DNA of 64,000 nt from a virus, in the IMG/VR virus record IMGVR_UViG_3300049440_000308, positions 62,001-126,000 of that record; one strand, 5' to 3'. Numbering within the stretch: the first letter of the stretch is position 1; every line of letters starts with the position of its first letter. The notes beneath the pieces are model-generated. The model ran no database searches. It was not told where the DNA came from and saw only the letters and a program-made list of their open reading frames with translations. This document shows positions 46,002 to 54,443 of this stretch, piece after piece. The translations under genes were made by a program, and so were the position numbers.

Positions 46002-49000
46002 ATGGGCGCAGATTCCCTAGTTCTAGCCAACGCTTTGGAGCTGCTGAACGGCAGCCCGCCGTCGGCCAACCCCATGTGCGCCGGCGCCCGGTTCTATCTC
46101 GGCCAGAACGCCGATCCCGGCGCACCCCAGCCGACGACCGATTTCGTGGCGTCCCTGCTGCTAGACGGGGAAAGGCCGTTCGGCCGGAGGGCCGGCAACC
46201 GGACAATCAAGTTGCCGGTAGTTATCGAGGCACCGAACCGCCAGCTACTGGCCGCTGCTCGCGAGGTCCTTGAACAGGCAATAGACCAGGATTACTGGAC
46301 GCTCGTGTGGACGAGGGACGCGACGGCGGGCAACCCCGGTAACACGCCGCTACCGCTGGTGTTCGACTGCTTCCGGGCCCAGGCGACGACGGTCACGTGG
46401 AACACGCGGCTCGAGAAGCAGCTCACCATGATGGAACTGGAACTCACCATCCCGGCGCTCCCCTACGGCCGGTCCGACACGCAGGTGCAGGTGAGTTTCG
46501 CGAGCCCGGCGCCGACGTCCCCCTCCGTTCCCCCGCCGCCGACGCCGGTAGTGCTGGACACGTTCGCGGCGATCTCCTCGACGCAGTTCTCCCAGTCGTC
46601 GCAGTGCGTGGTGGGCCCGTCAACAGCCTGCTGGGACCCGGACGCGTTCGGGGACTTCGGGGGGCAGGCGACGACGCTGAACTACGGGAGCTCGTTCACG
46701 TCCCCGGTGAACCTGGCGGGGATGGCGAGCCTTCAGTTCTGGTTCGGCCTCGGGTCCCGCTATTACAGCAACCTGGAGTACCACGGCAAGACGCACGGGG
46801 TGTCGTTCTCCTTCACCCTGACGGACACCGGCGGGAGCACGCTGTCGTTCTCGCGGGGGAACATGCGGCTGCCGGTGTCGGCCTCCGCGCAGTCCCCGGT
46901 GTTCACCTCGGTGACCGTCCCCATCCCGCAGGGGGATCCCTCGTTCAACTACGCGGGGGTTGAGTCGTGGAGCCTGTCGGTGCTGAACCGGCAGGACCGT
47001 ATCCGGCGCCTGTCGTGGGTGACCGCGTACCTGGACAACCTGACGGCCCTGCCCGGCTCCCAGCAGGTGAGCCCGGTGACCCGCGGCACGGTTTACACGG
47101 TGTACGGGGTGCAGGGGACCGCCAGGGCGCCGGTCAGCATGAGCTTCCAGCAGCCTCCCGCACCGGGCACGGTCACCACGATCACCGCGACGGGGCCGGG
47201 CTCGTACACGGTGCCGGCGAACACCACCTGGCTGCGGGTGGAGGCGATCGGCGGCGGCGGGGCCGGCGCGGGCCTCACCGCGGCCGGGGTCGGGCCGGGC
47301 GGCGGCGGGGCGGAGTACGCGGCGGAGCTCGTGTTCCCGGCGACCCCGGCGCAGGTGATCCCCTACGTGGTGGGGGCGGGGGACACGGCGGGAGCGTCCC
47401 CGGCGGGGGGGCAGGCGACCGTGTTCGGGCCCGCCCCGGGCGGGACGCTGCAGCTCATCGCGAACGGCGGCGGCTCCGTGGCCACGGGCGGGACGACGGC
47501 GGGCACGGGGGGGACAGGGTCGGCGAACAGCGTCCACTACGACGGCGGGCCGGGGCGGGCCAACCCGGCGGGGACGTTCGGCGGCGGCGGCGGCAGCAGC
47601 GGCGGGGACCTGTCCGCCGGTAACACGCCGATGGGCTCCGGGAGCGTGCTGTTCACCACGGCGGGGACGTTCTCCGGCGGGTCCGGGTGGCTGTGCCCGG
47701 CGGGCGTCACCAGCGTGCTGGCGGAGTGCTGGGGCAGCGGCGGGGGCGGCGGCTCCGCCGGGGTCAGCGTGGGGAACGGGGCGGGCGGCGGCGGCGGGGA
47801 GTACCGCAGCGCCCTGGTCGCCGTCACCCCCGGGACGCATTACGCGTTCACCGTCGGGGCGGGGGGCGCCGGGGGGGTCAGCTCAGGTAACGGGTCGGCG
47901 GGCGGGCAGTCGTCGTTCGCCGGGGACGCCTACACGGTTGTCGCCCATGCCGGCGGGGGCGGGCAGAACACGACCAGCTCGCACAGCGGCTGGGGCCTGG
48001 GCGGGTCGGGGGGCACGGGGAGCAGGGCCGGGTTCAGCGGGGGGAACGGCGGCAGCGCCTACCCGTACACGGGCGGCGGCGGGAGCTCGGCGGGCCCGGC
48101 GGCGCAGGGCAACAGCGGCAGCAGCCCCGGGGGGGCGCCGGCCCCGAACCCGGGCGGCGCCGGCGGGCCCGGGTCGGGGGCGGGCAACGGCGCCGGGACG
48201 GCGGGGTCGGCTCCCGGCGGCGGGGGCGGCGGGTCGTACTTCTCCTCCTACGCGGGCGGGGCAGGCGCACCCGGGCAGGTGCGGCTCACCTACCCGGCGA
48301 GCACCGGGGCGCCCACCTCGGCCGGGGCGACGGCGGTTGACGGGGGCGGGGCGGGCGGCAACGGCGGCGCCACCGCGGGCTCCGCGGGATCGGCGGGCGG
48401 GGCACCGGGCGGGGCGGGGGGCGGGGCGTTCTCCTCCGGCAGCACCCTGGCGGGCGGCGCGGGGGCCCACGGGCAACTGAAGATCACCTCGTACGCGCCG
48501 GCGGCGGCCAAGACCCTGATCGTGCACCGGCCGCCACTGGGGGCGAGCAAGACGTTCCAGCCCCTGGTCTCAGTGGGGGCGGGGGCGGACCCGCCGGACG
48601 GCACCCACCAGTACACGATGCCGCAGCCGGTCACCGGGGTGAACGCGGACTTCTCCGGCACGTACACCGTCTACCTCATCAATTCCTCGTGGTCGGGCAG
48701 CACCTCGACCGCGCGGGCCGTGCTCGTCACCGTCACCCAGTACGAGTACCCGGGCGGGCCCGGTTACCCCGTCAGCACCCTGCCGGTCATCGTCGCCCCC
48801 AACCAGGTCGCAAACGGGATCCTGACGGCGGGCGTCCTGACACTGCCCGTGAAGGCCGTGGCGCCGGACAACGTCGGCGGCTACTACACGGTCTCGGTCA
48901 CCGACTCTCAGACCTCGGACCGATTTTTCGAATGCATTTTCCTCGACACCCAGGGGCAGACCGTCGTCATCAACGAGCCGTCGAACGGTTATCTGAATTA

Positions 49001-49229
49001 TTACATTGATGCGCCTGATCCCAACGTGTCACTCGGCCGGATCATGGGCTCGCAGGGCGGGCGGCCCAACGCGATCTCGGTGATGGACAACACCCCGTAC
49101 ATCTCCGGCGGGCCCCTGTTCGTGGAGCCCGCCGACAGTGACAACCAGGTTTTCTGTTACTGCGCGGACGGAAGTGCACCTAACGTCTCTTTGTCCTATT
49201 TTGCCTCTTACTTTTTCGACAGAATCTGA
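46002..49229 (+). CDS. Distal tail protein with glycine-rich adhesin region (1075 aa)
   Basis: ATG overlaps a preceding TAA. Residues 1-165 resemble a distal tail domain (IKLPVVIEAPNRQLLAAARE; DQDYWTLVWTRDATAGNPGN; MMELELTIPALPYG). Residues about 190-370 form a beta sandwich (QFWFGLGSRYYSNLEYHGKT). Residues about 400-830 are two glycine-rich blocks (VEAIGGGGAGAG; ECWGSGGGGGSAG), each begun by a PANTTWL/PAGVTSV strand, like polyglycine-helix adhesins. The C-terminus is beta-rich; its codons after 48915 are AT-richer. Confidence 0.65.
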   Translation: MGADSLVLANALELLNGSPPSANPMCAGARFYLGQNADPGAPQPTTDFVASLLLDGERPFGRRAGNRTIKLPVVIEAPNRQLLAAAREVLEQAIDQDYWTLVWTRDATAGNPGNTPLPLVFDCFRAQATTVTWNTRLEKQLTMMELELTIPALPYGRSDTQVQVSFASPAPTSPSVPPPPTPVVLDTFAAISSTQFSQSSQCVVGPSTACWDPDAFGDFGGQATTLNYGSSFTSPVNLAGMASLQFWFGLGSRYYSNLEYHGKTHGVSFSFTLTDTGGSTLSFSRGNMRLPVSASAQSPVFTSVTVPIPQGDPSFNYAGVESWSLSVLNRQDRIRRLSWVTAYLDNLTALPGSQQVSPVTRGTVYTVYGVQGTARAPVSMSFQQPPAPGTVTTITATGPGSYTVPANTTWLRVEAIGGGGAGAGLTAAGVGPGGGGAEYAAELVFPATPAQVIPYVVGAGDTAGASPAGGQATVFGPAPGGTLQLIANGGGSVATGGTTAGTGGTGSANSVHYDGGPGRANPAGTFGGGGGSSGGDLSAGNTPMGSGSVLFTTAGTFSGGSGWLCPAGVTSVLAECWGSGGGGGSAGVSVGNGAGGGGGEYRSALVAVTPGTHYAFTVGAGGAGGVSSGNGSAGGQSSFAGDAYTVVAHAGGGGQNTTSSHSGWGLGGSGGTGSRAGFSGGNGGSAYPYTGGGGSSAGPAAQGNSGSSPGGAPAPNPGGAGGPGSGAGNGAGTAGSAPGGGGGGSYFSSYAGGAGAPGQVRLTYPASTGAPTSAGATAVDGGGAGGNGGATAGSAGSAGGAPGGAGGGAFSSGSTLAGGAGAHGQLKITSYAPAAAKTLIVHRPPLGASKTFQPLVSVGAGADPPDGTHQYTMPQPVTGVNADFSGTYTVYLINSSWSGSTSTARAVLVTVTQYEYPGGPGYPVSTLPVIVAPNQVANGILTAGVLTLPVKAVAPDNVGGYYTVSVTDSQTSDRFFECIFLDTQGQTVVINEPSNGYLNYYIDAPDPNVSLGRIMGSQGGRPNAISVMDNTPYISGGPLFVEPADSDNQVFCYCADGSAPNVSLSYFASYFFDRI

Positions 49230-49247
49230 GCGATAGGGAGACGGGTT

Positions 49248-49838
49248 ATGCGGTACGCGGCGGTCCTGGGCACGACGGCGCTGGTCGAGCTCATGGCGCA
49301 CTTCCTCAGTCTCGGCTGGGGGATCATGACCCTGCTCGCCGCGTTCGCCTGGGTGGCCCTCACGGGGGCGTCGACCGCCGCGAAGGCCCGCAGCACCGAG
49401 GACCGCCTCACCGCCCTGGTCCCCGTGGTCGGCACCGCCTACACGACGGCGGCCACGGCGAACGCGACCGCGAACACCGCTCACACCACGGCGACCGCCG
49501 CCCAGTCCGCCGCCAGCACCGCGCAGAGCACCGCGAACAGCGCCAGCAGCACCGCCAGCAGCGCCCTGTCCACCGCCAACGGCTGCCTGCCGCTGTCCGG
49601 CGGCACCATCTCCGGGGCCCTCACCGTCAACGGGGACGTCAAGTCCCACAGCAACCTGCTCGCCGACGGCACCCTGTACGTGAACAGCAGTGGCCACCAG
49701 CTCAACATCCCGGTGACGCGCCCCTACGGGCTGACCGGCTGCCCGAACCCGCCCACCAAGGCCTGGGGTGACACCGTCGTCAACGCCATCCTGGGCAGCA
49801 TCGGCGCCAACAAGTCCGCCGGGGTCTGGGTCGACTGA
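49248..49838 (+). CDS. Tail fibre-like protein with N-terminal hydrophobic segment (196 aa)
   Basis: ATG after GCGATAGGGAGACGGGTT. Hydrophobic start (FLSLGWGIMTLLAAFAWVAL), Ala/Thr/Ser heptad-like repeats (ATANATANTAHTTATAAQSA), then LPLSGGTISGALTVNGDVKS, the widespread 'LSGGTxxGxL' tail-fibre shaft motif. Likely a trimeric fibre or baseplate component. Confidence 0.6.
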   Translation: MRYAAVLGTTALVELMAHFLSLGWGIMTLLAAFAWVALTGASTAAKARSTEDRLTALVPVVGTAYTTAATANATANTAHTTATAAQSAASTAQSTANSASSTASSALSTANGCLPLSGGTISGALTVNGDVKSHSNLLADGTLYVNSSGHQLNIPVTRPYGLTGCPNPPTKAWGDTVVNAILGSIGANKSAGVWVD

Positions 49839-49878
49839 CCCCTGACAGCATCGAGCGCGGAGCGGAGGTGACGCGGGC

Positions 49879-52167
49879 ATGACGGTGACCAGGGACCAGA
49901 CGGCCACCGGGCAGGCGTCCGCCAGCGTCAGCACCCTCACCATCACCTGGCCGACGCTGCCCGCAGCGGGCAGCAAGGCGCTCATCGGCCTGACCATGGG
50001 CGGCGGGCAGACAGCCTCCGTGACCAGTGCCGTCGACAACGGCACCACCCCGAGGACCTTCACCGCGGACATAGGCGTCGCGGAGGGCGCCTCCAACGCG
50101 GGCAAGTACATCCTGCGGGCCGACAACATCACCCTGCCGTCATCCGGCAACTACCACGTCACCATCACCCTGTCCGCGACGGTCAGCTGGGTGACCGGCT
50201 GCGGGCGCACCTACCTGGGGGTGGCCTCCGGCGGGCCCACCTCGGCGCCGGCCGCGGCCACCGGCACCAGCAGTTCCCCCGCCACCCCGAACGTCACCCC
50301 CGCCGTCACCGGGGCGCTGCTGTTCGGCGTGTTCGATGACACCTCCGCCGTCAACCCCGAGTCGATCACGCTGACGACCAGCGGCGCGACCACCGTCTAC
50401 GCGCAGGTCAACGGGGCCAGCTTCCTCGCCGGGGCCGTCGCCGACAAGATCGCCACCACGACCAGCTCCCAGGGGCTCGCCTGGACGCTGGGCGACAGCC
50501 CCGACTGGGGCGCGTGGATCGCCGTCTACTCCCCGGGCGCCACCGCGCACCCGGCCGCCGCCGCCCTCACGGGCACCGGCACCCTGACGGCGGGCGCTGG
50601 GGTGGGCGTTCCCCGCGGCGTCACCCTCACCGGGACGGGCGCCCTCACGACGGCGCCCGTGATCGCGATCCCGGAGGCCGCCGCCCTGGCCGGGGACGGG
50701 ACGCTGACGGCGGGCGCGGACGCCCTCGCCCCCGGGCAGGTGTCCGCCGCCCTGACGGGCACCGGGACACTGGCGATCGCGGGCGGCCTCGGCTGGTCGG
50801 CCTCCGCCTCCCTCGCGGGCCTGGGAACGCTCACCGCGGGTTACACGGGCCTCATGCTGCAGTCCGCCGCCCTGTCCGGGGACGGGCTGCTCACCGTCGC
50901 GGGGACGGCGGCGCTGAAGTTCACCGCAGGCCTGTTCGGCGCCGGGTTCCTGAGCATCCCCCAGGTCGCCGGGGGCCTCGTCAGCGGGGTCGGCGGGGCG
51001 GGCTCCCCGATGGCGCTGCCTGGCTCCAGCCAGGTCGCCGTAGCGCCCCCCGGGTCCAGTAACTGGCAGTGGCTCGGCACTCTCGGGCACGTCACCGCCC
51101 TCACCTACTCCTACGTGTGCCCCGGCGGGGCCGACAAGCTCACCATGACGATCCTGGTGCCGCCCGCCTACCGCACCCAGCTGTTCAACCCGGGATGGCA
51201 GGTCAAGGTCACCCGCGGCGGCCACCAGGTATGGGCAGGGAAACTCGACGAGCCGCAGCCCTCCCCGCAGGGCTGGACCCTCACCGCCGTCGGCAACGGC
51301 AACCGGGGCACCGACTACCTCGCCGTCTACAGCGGCACCTGGCCGGCCGGGCAGCCCGACAACGCCGTCAACGCCGCCATCACCCGCGGCCTGCCCTGGG
51401 GCAACCCCGGCATCGGGTCGCCCGCCGGGATCTGGCTCGGGCAGTCCGTTGACAGCGGCGCGCAGACCATCACCGGGCTGCTCAACCTCGTCACGAGCAG
51501 GGGCGGGCTCACCTGGTACGTGAACTCGCAGCCGGGCGGGCTGTACGGCTCCGACGACCTGTCCGTGTTCCCGCTGCCGACGACGCCGAACCGGCTGCTG
51601 GTGGTCACGACGCCTGTAGCCCGCACGCTCGGTGGCGACGTCAACACCATTTACATCCGCTACCAGAGCGGATCGGAGAGCGCGACCACCGGCACGACGG
51701 CGACGTACTCGACGGTCACGGCGGTCAACGCGCAGTCGGTGGCAGCACACGGCACCCTCGAGCAGTTCATCGATATCAGCGACGCCGGCCTGCTGACCAG
51801 CGCAGCAGCGCAAGCTGTGGGGACGAACGCGCTGCTGTTGTTCCAGAGGGCGAGTTTCGCGGGACCGTTCCAGGCATCGTACGGGCAGCTGCTCAACATT
51901 GGCGGGGCGCCGATCGACCCTGGCACGGACCAGAGCGCCACCATGGTCCGGGTGCTCCTGTATGACTACGGGCTGGGCGGCGAGGTAGTGCCCGGACCCA
52001 TCACCTGGATCACCGGGGCCTACGAATGGGATGACTTCAAGATGGTTGCCACCCTCACGCCCATGCAGGTACTGGACCAGTCGCTAAGTTCACTTCTGAG
52101 CGCGGGCCACGCCTCGATCATGCCCGTCGCGGTCGCGGCCAGCTTAGGTCTCGACAAAGACCGGTAA
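49879..52167 (+). CDS. Minor tail protein with short tandem repeats (762 aa)
   Basis: ATG after GCGGAGGTGACGCGGGC. N-domain (residues 1-215) is a beta sandwich (AGSKALIGLTMGGGQTASVT) related to the N-terminal domain of the tailspike at 55748. Residues about 222-365 are repeats of [LA]xGxGTLTAGA. The C-terminal 380 residues (LTYSYVCPGGADKLTMTILV; WQVKVTRGGHQVWAGKLDEP; RGGLTWYVNSQPGG) match minor tail/hub-like proteins of actinophages. Confidence 0.6.
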   Translation: MTVTRDQTATGQASASVSTLTITWPTLPAAGSKALIGLTMGGGQTASVTSAVDNGTTPRTFTADIGVAEGASNAGKYILRADNITLPSSGNYHVTITLSATVSWVTGCGRTYLGVASGGPTSAPAAATGTSSSPATPNVTPAVTGALLFGVFDDTSAVNPESITLTTSGATTVYAQVNGASFLAGAVADKIATTTSSQGLAWTLGDSPDWGAWIAVYSPGATAHPAAAALTGTGTLTAGAGVGVPRGVTLTGTGALTTAPVIAIPEAAALAGDGTLTAGADALAPGQVSAALTGTGTLAIAGGLGWSASASLAGLGTLTAGYTGLMLQSAALSGDGLLTVAGTAALKFTAGLFGAGFLSIPQVAGGLVSGVGGAGSPMALPGSSQVAVAPPGSSNWQWLGTLGHVTALTYSYVCPGGADKLTMTILVPPAYRTQLFNPGWQVKVTRGGHQVWAGKLDEPQPSPQGWTLTAVGNGNRGTDYLAVYSGTWPAGQPDNAVNAAITRGLPWGNPGIGSPAGIWLGQSVDSGAQTITGLLNLVTSRGGLTWYVNSQPGGLYGSDDLSVFPLPTTPNRLLVVTTPVARTLGGDVNTIYIRYQSGSESATTGTTATYSTVTAVNAQSVAAHGTLEQFIDISDAGLLTSAAAQAVGTNALLLFQRASFAGPFQASYGQLLNIGGAPIDPGTDQSATMVRVLLYDYGLGGEVVPGPITWITGAYEWDDFKMVATLTPMQVLDQSLSSLLSAGHASIMPVAVAASLGLDKDR

Positions 52168-52268
52168 CGATGAGTACGCTAACGGACGCGGGCAGTAAAC
52201 GCTGTCCGTAAAGTCAGAGTCCGGTAGTTCTACGCACTCGGCGGCTGGTTACAAGAGGCGGTACACGG

Positions 52269-52293
52269 GAGGCGGCCCCCCGGGTGCCGCCTC
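52269..52293. terminator. Hairpin between convergent tail and reverse genes
   Basis: GAGGCGGC (52269-52276) and GCCGCCTC (52286-52293) form an 8-bp stem with a GC-rich loop, overlapping the stop of the reverse gene. Sequence 52168-52268 upstream of it shows no gene. Confidence 0.55.
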
Positions 52294-52729
52294 AGTCGTC
52301 AGCACTCCACGTCACCTCGTACACGCAGCCCTTTTCCGGCTCCGCGTAGTCTCCCGGCCCGTACACGTCGACCCGCTTAGGCCGGCCATCCCGGTCGACG
52401 CTGACGTTGACGGTCACCCCCGCGAAGTTGCACCACCACCTGCCGGTATCCATCTGCTCCAGGTGGATCCACTTGCCGATGACCAACTCATCGAACTCGG
52501 TTCCGGCTAGCACGGTGCACTCTACGGTGTCGGGAACGTCTGGCATGTCAGGGCGTATCGCGTTGAGTGCGCGCATCGTCTCGGCGTGCTTCGCAGGCTT
52601 GCCGGAGTCGTTGCTCACGTCGTAGGAGCGGTACTGCGCGGGGTCGGGCGAGCGCCTGTGCACGAGGATGCGCCACGGGGAGCCGGCGCGGCGCAGAGGC
52701 TTGCCGGGGACATCGGGCATGCCGCTCAT
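52292..52729 (-). CDS. Hypothetical protein (145 aa), reverse strand
   Basis: Start ATG (MSGMPDVPGKPLRRAG). WRILVHRRSPDPAQYRSYDV, VECTVLAGTEFDELVIGKWI, RWWCNFAGVTVNVSVDRDGR, VYEVTWSADD: a coherent beta-rich protein. A single reverse gene within the tail operon. Transcribed from the divergent site D. Unassigned. Confidence 0.6.
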   Translation of the reverse strand: MSGMPDVPGKPLRRAGSPWRILVHRRSPDPAQYRSYDVSNDSGKPAKHAETMRALNAIRPDMPDVPDTVECTVLAGTEFDELVIGKWIHLEQMDTGRWWCNFAGVTVNVSVDRDGRPKRVDVYGPGDYAEPEKGCVYEVTWSADD

Positions 52730-52770
52730 CCTCGCACCTGCCCGCGAGGCGCAGCAGGCAAGACTCGCTG

Positions 52771-52820
52771 CTGCACGTGCTAACGTCGCGTGCAGATGCA
52801 CGTGCAGTAAGCGTAGGCTG
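52771..52820. promoter_or_regulatory. Control region D: inverted operator copy, divergent promoters
   Basis: GTGCAGATGCACGTGCAG (52790-52807) is the exact reverse complement of the 18-base core of sites A and C. A further CTGCACGTGC lies at 52771-52780. TAGGCT (52815-52820) could be a -10 for the plus gene starting at 52826, which would then be leaderless. Lies between divergent genes. Confidence 0.6.
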
Positions 52821-52825
52821 TGCTC

Positions 52826-53101
52826 ATGCGCGTGGGCTGTAAGCAATGTGGCGCGGCGGTTGACCTGCCGCCCGGCGCTGACCCGCACGCGACCACCTGG
52901 TGCGGCTGCTGCACCCGCCCCCACCACCACGGCGCGGAAGCAGCCGCCTGCGGCCCGGACAGCCACGAGGGCGGCTGCTGGAACCCTCCCGCCGCCGGCA
53001 TACCGCTTGAGCTTCAGCCCGGCGTAGTGGCCGAGCGCCCGCCCGGCTGCGGCGTCTGCCGTCCCGTCGCGCACTACCCGGTCGCCGGGAGTCCGTTTTG
53101 A
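52826..53101 (+). CDS. Cys/His-rich small protein (91 aa)
   Basis: ATG 52826 or GTG 52820. VGCKQCGAAVDLPPGADPHA, then TTWCGCCTRPHHHGAEAAAC and HEGGCWNPP, ending PPGCGVCRPVAHYPV. At least four CxC/CxxC pairs plus His cluster, so probably several zinc ions. Unassigned. Confidence 0.55.
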   Translation: MRVGCKQCGAAVDLPPGADPHATTWCGCCTRPHHHGAEAAACGPDSHEGGCWNPPAAGIPLELQPGVVAERPPGCGVCRPVAHYPVAGSPF

Positions 53102-53565
53102 CCACTTACGGCATGACCGATTCCGCACGTGTCGCGGCTCTGCTCCAGGCGCTGTTCACCGCGACGGCCACGGGCGGCAGCCTCACCCCGGGCACCGGGG
53201 GAGGGGCAGGGTTCGCGATCTCGCCCCCGTACCACCTGCGGCTGATGACGACGGCAGGGTCGAACACGGTCAACGGCACCGAGGCGAGCGGCGTCAACTG
53301 CCCCGGTTACACGGCGGGCGGCTCGACGCTCGGCTCCCAGTTCTGCGCGGCCCCCGTCGCCGGGGTGCAGTCCAACGCCAACCCGGTCACCTGGAACGCT
53401 ACCGGCACCTGGACGACGGTCCCCGGCATCGAGGTGTGGGACACCGCCGCAACCCCGCTGCGGTGGCTGCAGGGCCTGGTGAGTACCCCGATCAGCGGGG
53501 TTGTCAACGGTGACAGCGTGATCTTCGCGGCGGCGGCCGTCACGAGCAACGCTCAGTCGTGGTGA
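53098..53565 (+). CDS. Tail-associated beta protein, copy 1 (155 aa)
   Basis: TTG start overlapping the previous stop, or ATG 53113. ARVAALLQALFTATATGGSL, SPPYHLRLMTTAGSNT, ANPVTWNATGTWTT and VPGIEVWDTAATPLRWLQG align with the protein at 53811 over its whole length: a tandem duplication. Probably a fibre or baseplate surface protein. Confidence 0.55.
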   Translation: MTTYGMTDSARVAALLQALFTATATGGSLTPGTGGGAGFAISPPYHLRLMTTAGSNTVNGTEASGVNCPGYTAGGSTLGSQFCAAPVAGVQSNANPVTWNATGTWTTVPGIEVWDTAATPLRWLQGLVSTPISGVVNGDSVIFAAAAVTSNAQSW

Positions 53566-53578
53566 CATAAGGGGGAAC

Positions 53579-53809
53579 ATGGCGATTCATGTGGCTTGTA
53601 CCAACTGCGGGACCTTCGACATCGCGGGCCCCGGGCACCCGGCGGTCACTTTCGACGAGGAGCAGCAGCGGCACGTGCTGACCGACCGGACGGCGCTGCG
53701 GCACTCGCACGCGGACGACTGCGAGCCGCACCCGGAGACCGGCCACTACCCGCTGCACTTCACGTTCTTCGCCGCGGTCGGCCCGGCCGAGACAGGCCCG
53801 GTTACCTGA
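53579..53809 (+). CDS. Small Cys/His protein between duplicated tail genes (76 aa)
   Basis: ATG after AAGGGGGAAC. VACTNCGTFDIAGPGHP (CxxC) then LRHSHADDCEPHPETGHYPL with further Cys/His. One zinc site plausible. Unassigned. Confidence 0.5.
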   Translation: MAIHVACTNCGTFDIAGPGHPAVTFDEEQQRHVLTDRTALRHSHADDCEPHPETGHYPLHFTFFAAVGPAETGPVT

Positions 53810-53810
53810 C

Positions 53811-54287
53811 ATGGCGATGACGGACCAGACGCTGGTAAACAAGCTCCTCTCCGCCCTGCTCACCAGCAGCACCACGTTCACGATCACCCCGGGGACCGGC
53901 GGCGGGTCCGCGTTCACTATCACCCCCCCGATGCGCCTGCACCTGTTCTCCACCACGGGCACCTCGACGGCGACCGGAACCGAGTGCGTGGCGGGCACCA
54001 GCCCCGGCTACACCAGCGGCTACCCATCCGGGGGGCTGTCGCTCGGCTCGAGCGCGTTCGGGACGTTCTCCGCCGGCGCGAGCACCAACGGCAGCGCGGT
54101 CACCTGGACGGCGTCGGGCACCTGGACGCTGGGGGTCGCCGGGGTTGAGATCTGGGACTCGGCGGGGACCGCGGTCCGCTACCTGTGGGGGCCGCTGTCC
54201 ACCGGGATCGGGGCCAGCGTCGTGGTCAGCTCAGACACGGTCTCCTTCGCCATAGGCGCCATTTCCGCGTCCGGGGCCGGCTGGTGA
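53811..54287 (+). CDS. Tail-associated beta protein, copy 2 (158 aa)
   Basis: TLVNKLLSALLTSSTTFTIT, TPPMRLHLFSTTGTST, GSAVTWTASGTWTLGVAGVE, IWDSAGTAVRYLWGPLSTG. Paralogue of the 53098 gene with the same order of strands. Followed by a strong hairpin. Confidence 0.55.
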   Translation: MAMTDQTLVNKLLSALLTSSTTFTITPGTGGGSAFTITPPMRLHLFSTTGTSTATGTECVAGTSPGYTSGYPSGGLSLGSSAFGTFSAGASTNGSAVTWTASGTWTLGVAGVEIWDSAGTAVRYLWGPLSTGIGASVVVSSDTVSFAIGAISASGAGW

Positions 54288-54295
54288 CCCGATGA

Positions 54296-54328
54296 CCCGG
54301 GTGCGCCGCGCCCGGCGCGGCACCCGGG
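54296..54328 (+). terminator. Large GC hairpin
   Basis: CCCGGGT (54296-54302) pairs with ACCCGGG (54322-54328) and GCCGCG (54305-54310) with CGCGGC (54316-54321), with a two-base bulge and CCCGG loop. A second stem, GACGAC/GTCGTC (54399-54414, GAAC tetraloop), follows before the next ribosome-binding site. The 156-base gap holds no gene. Confidence 0.55.
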
Positions 54329-54443
54329 GCCGGCTCTGCGTTCCCCTGCCGCGATCGGCAACAGCACCGCCGCGTCCTGGCCCGGCGACCAGCACCTAGA
54401 CGACGAACGTCGTCGCCATTCCGGCAAGAGAGGGAGATCAGTT

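Noticed and set aside
45124-46002. A 292-codon plus-strand open frame between the tape measure and tail tip genes
   Set aside because: It is the mirror of the coherent reverse homing endonuclease; its sequence has no domain pattern. High GC keeps antisense frames open. Kept only as a remark on translational coupling.
50140-51813. A 557-codon reverse open frame (and similar ones at 31472-33217, 49029-50150 and 11071-12333)
   Set aside because: Arg/Gly/Ala/Pro-biased sequences lying exactly opposite well-supported plus-strand genes; typical high-GC shadow frames.
52168-52268. tRNA or attachment site after the minor tail gene
   Set aside because: No cloverleaf, no GTTC-A loop, and no integrase nearby; only a terminator hairpin follows.
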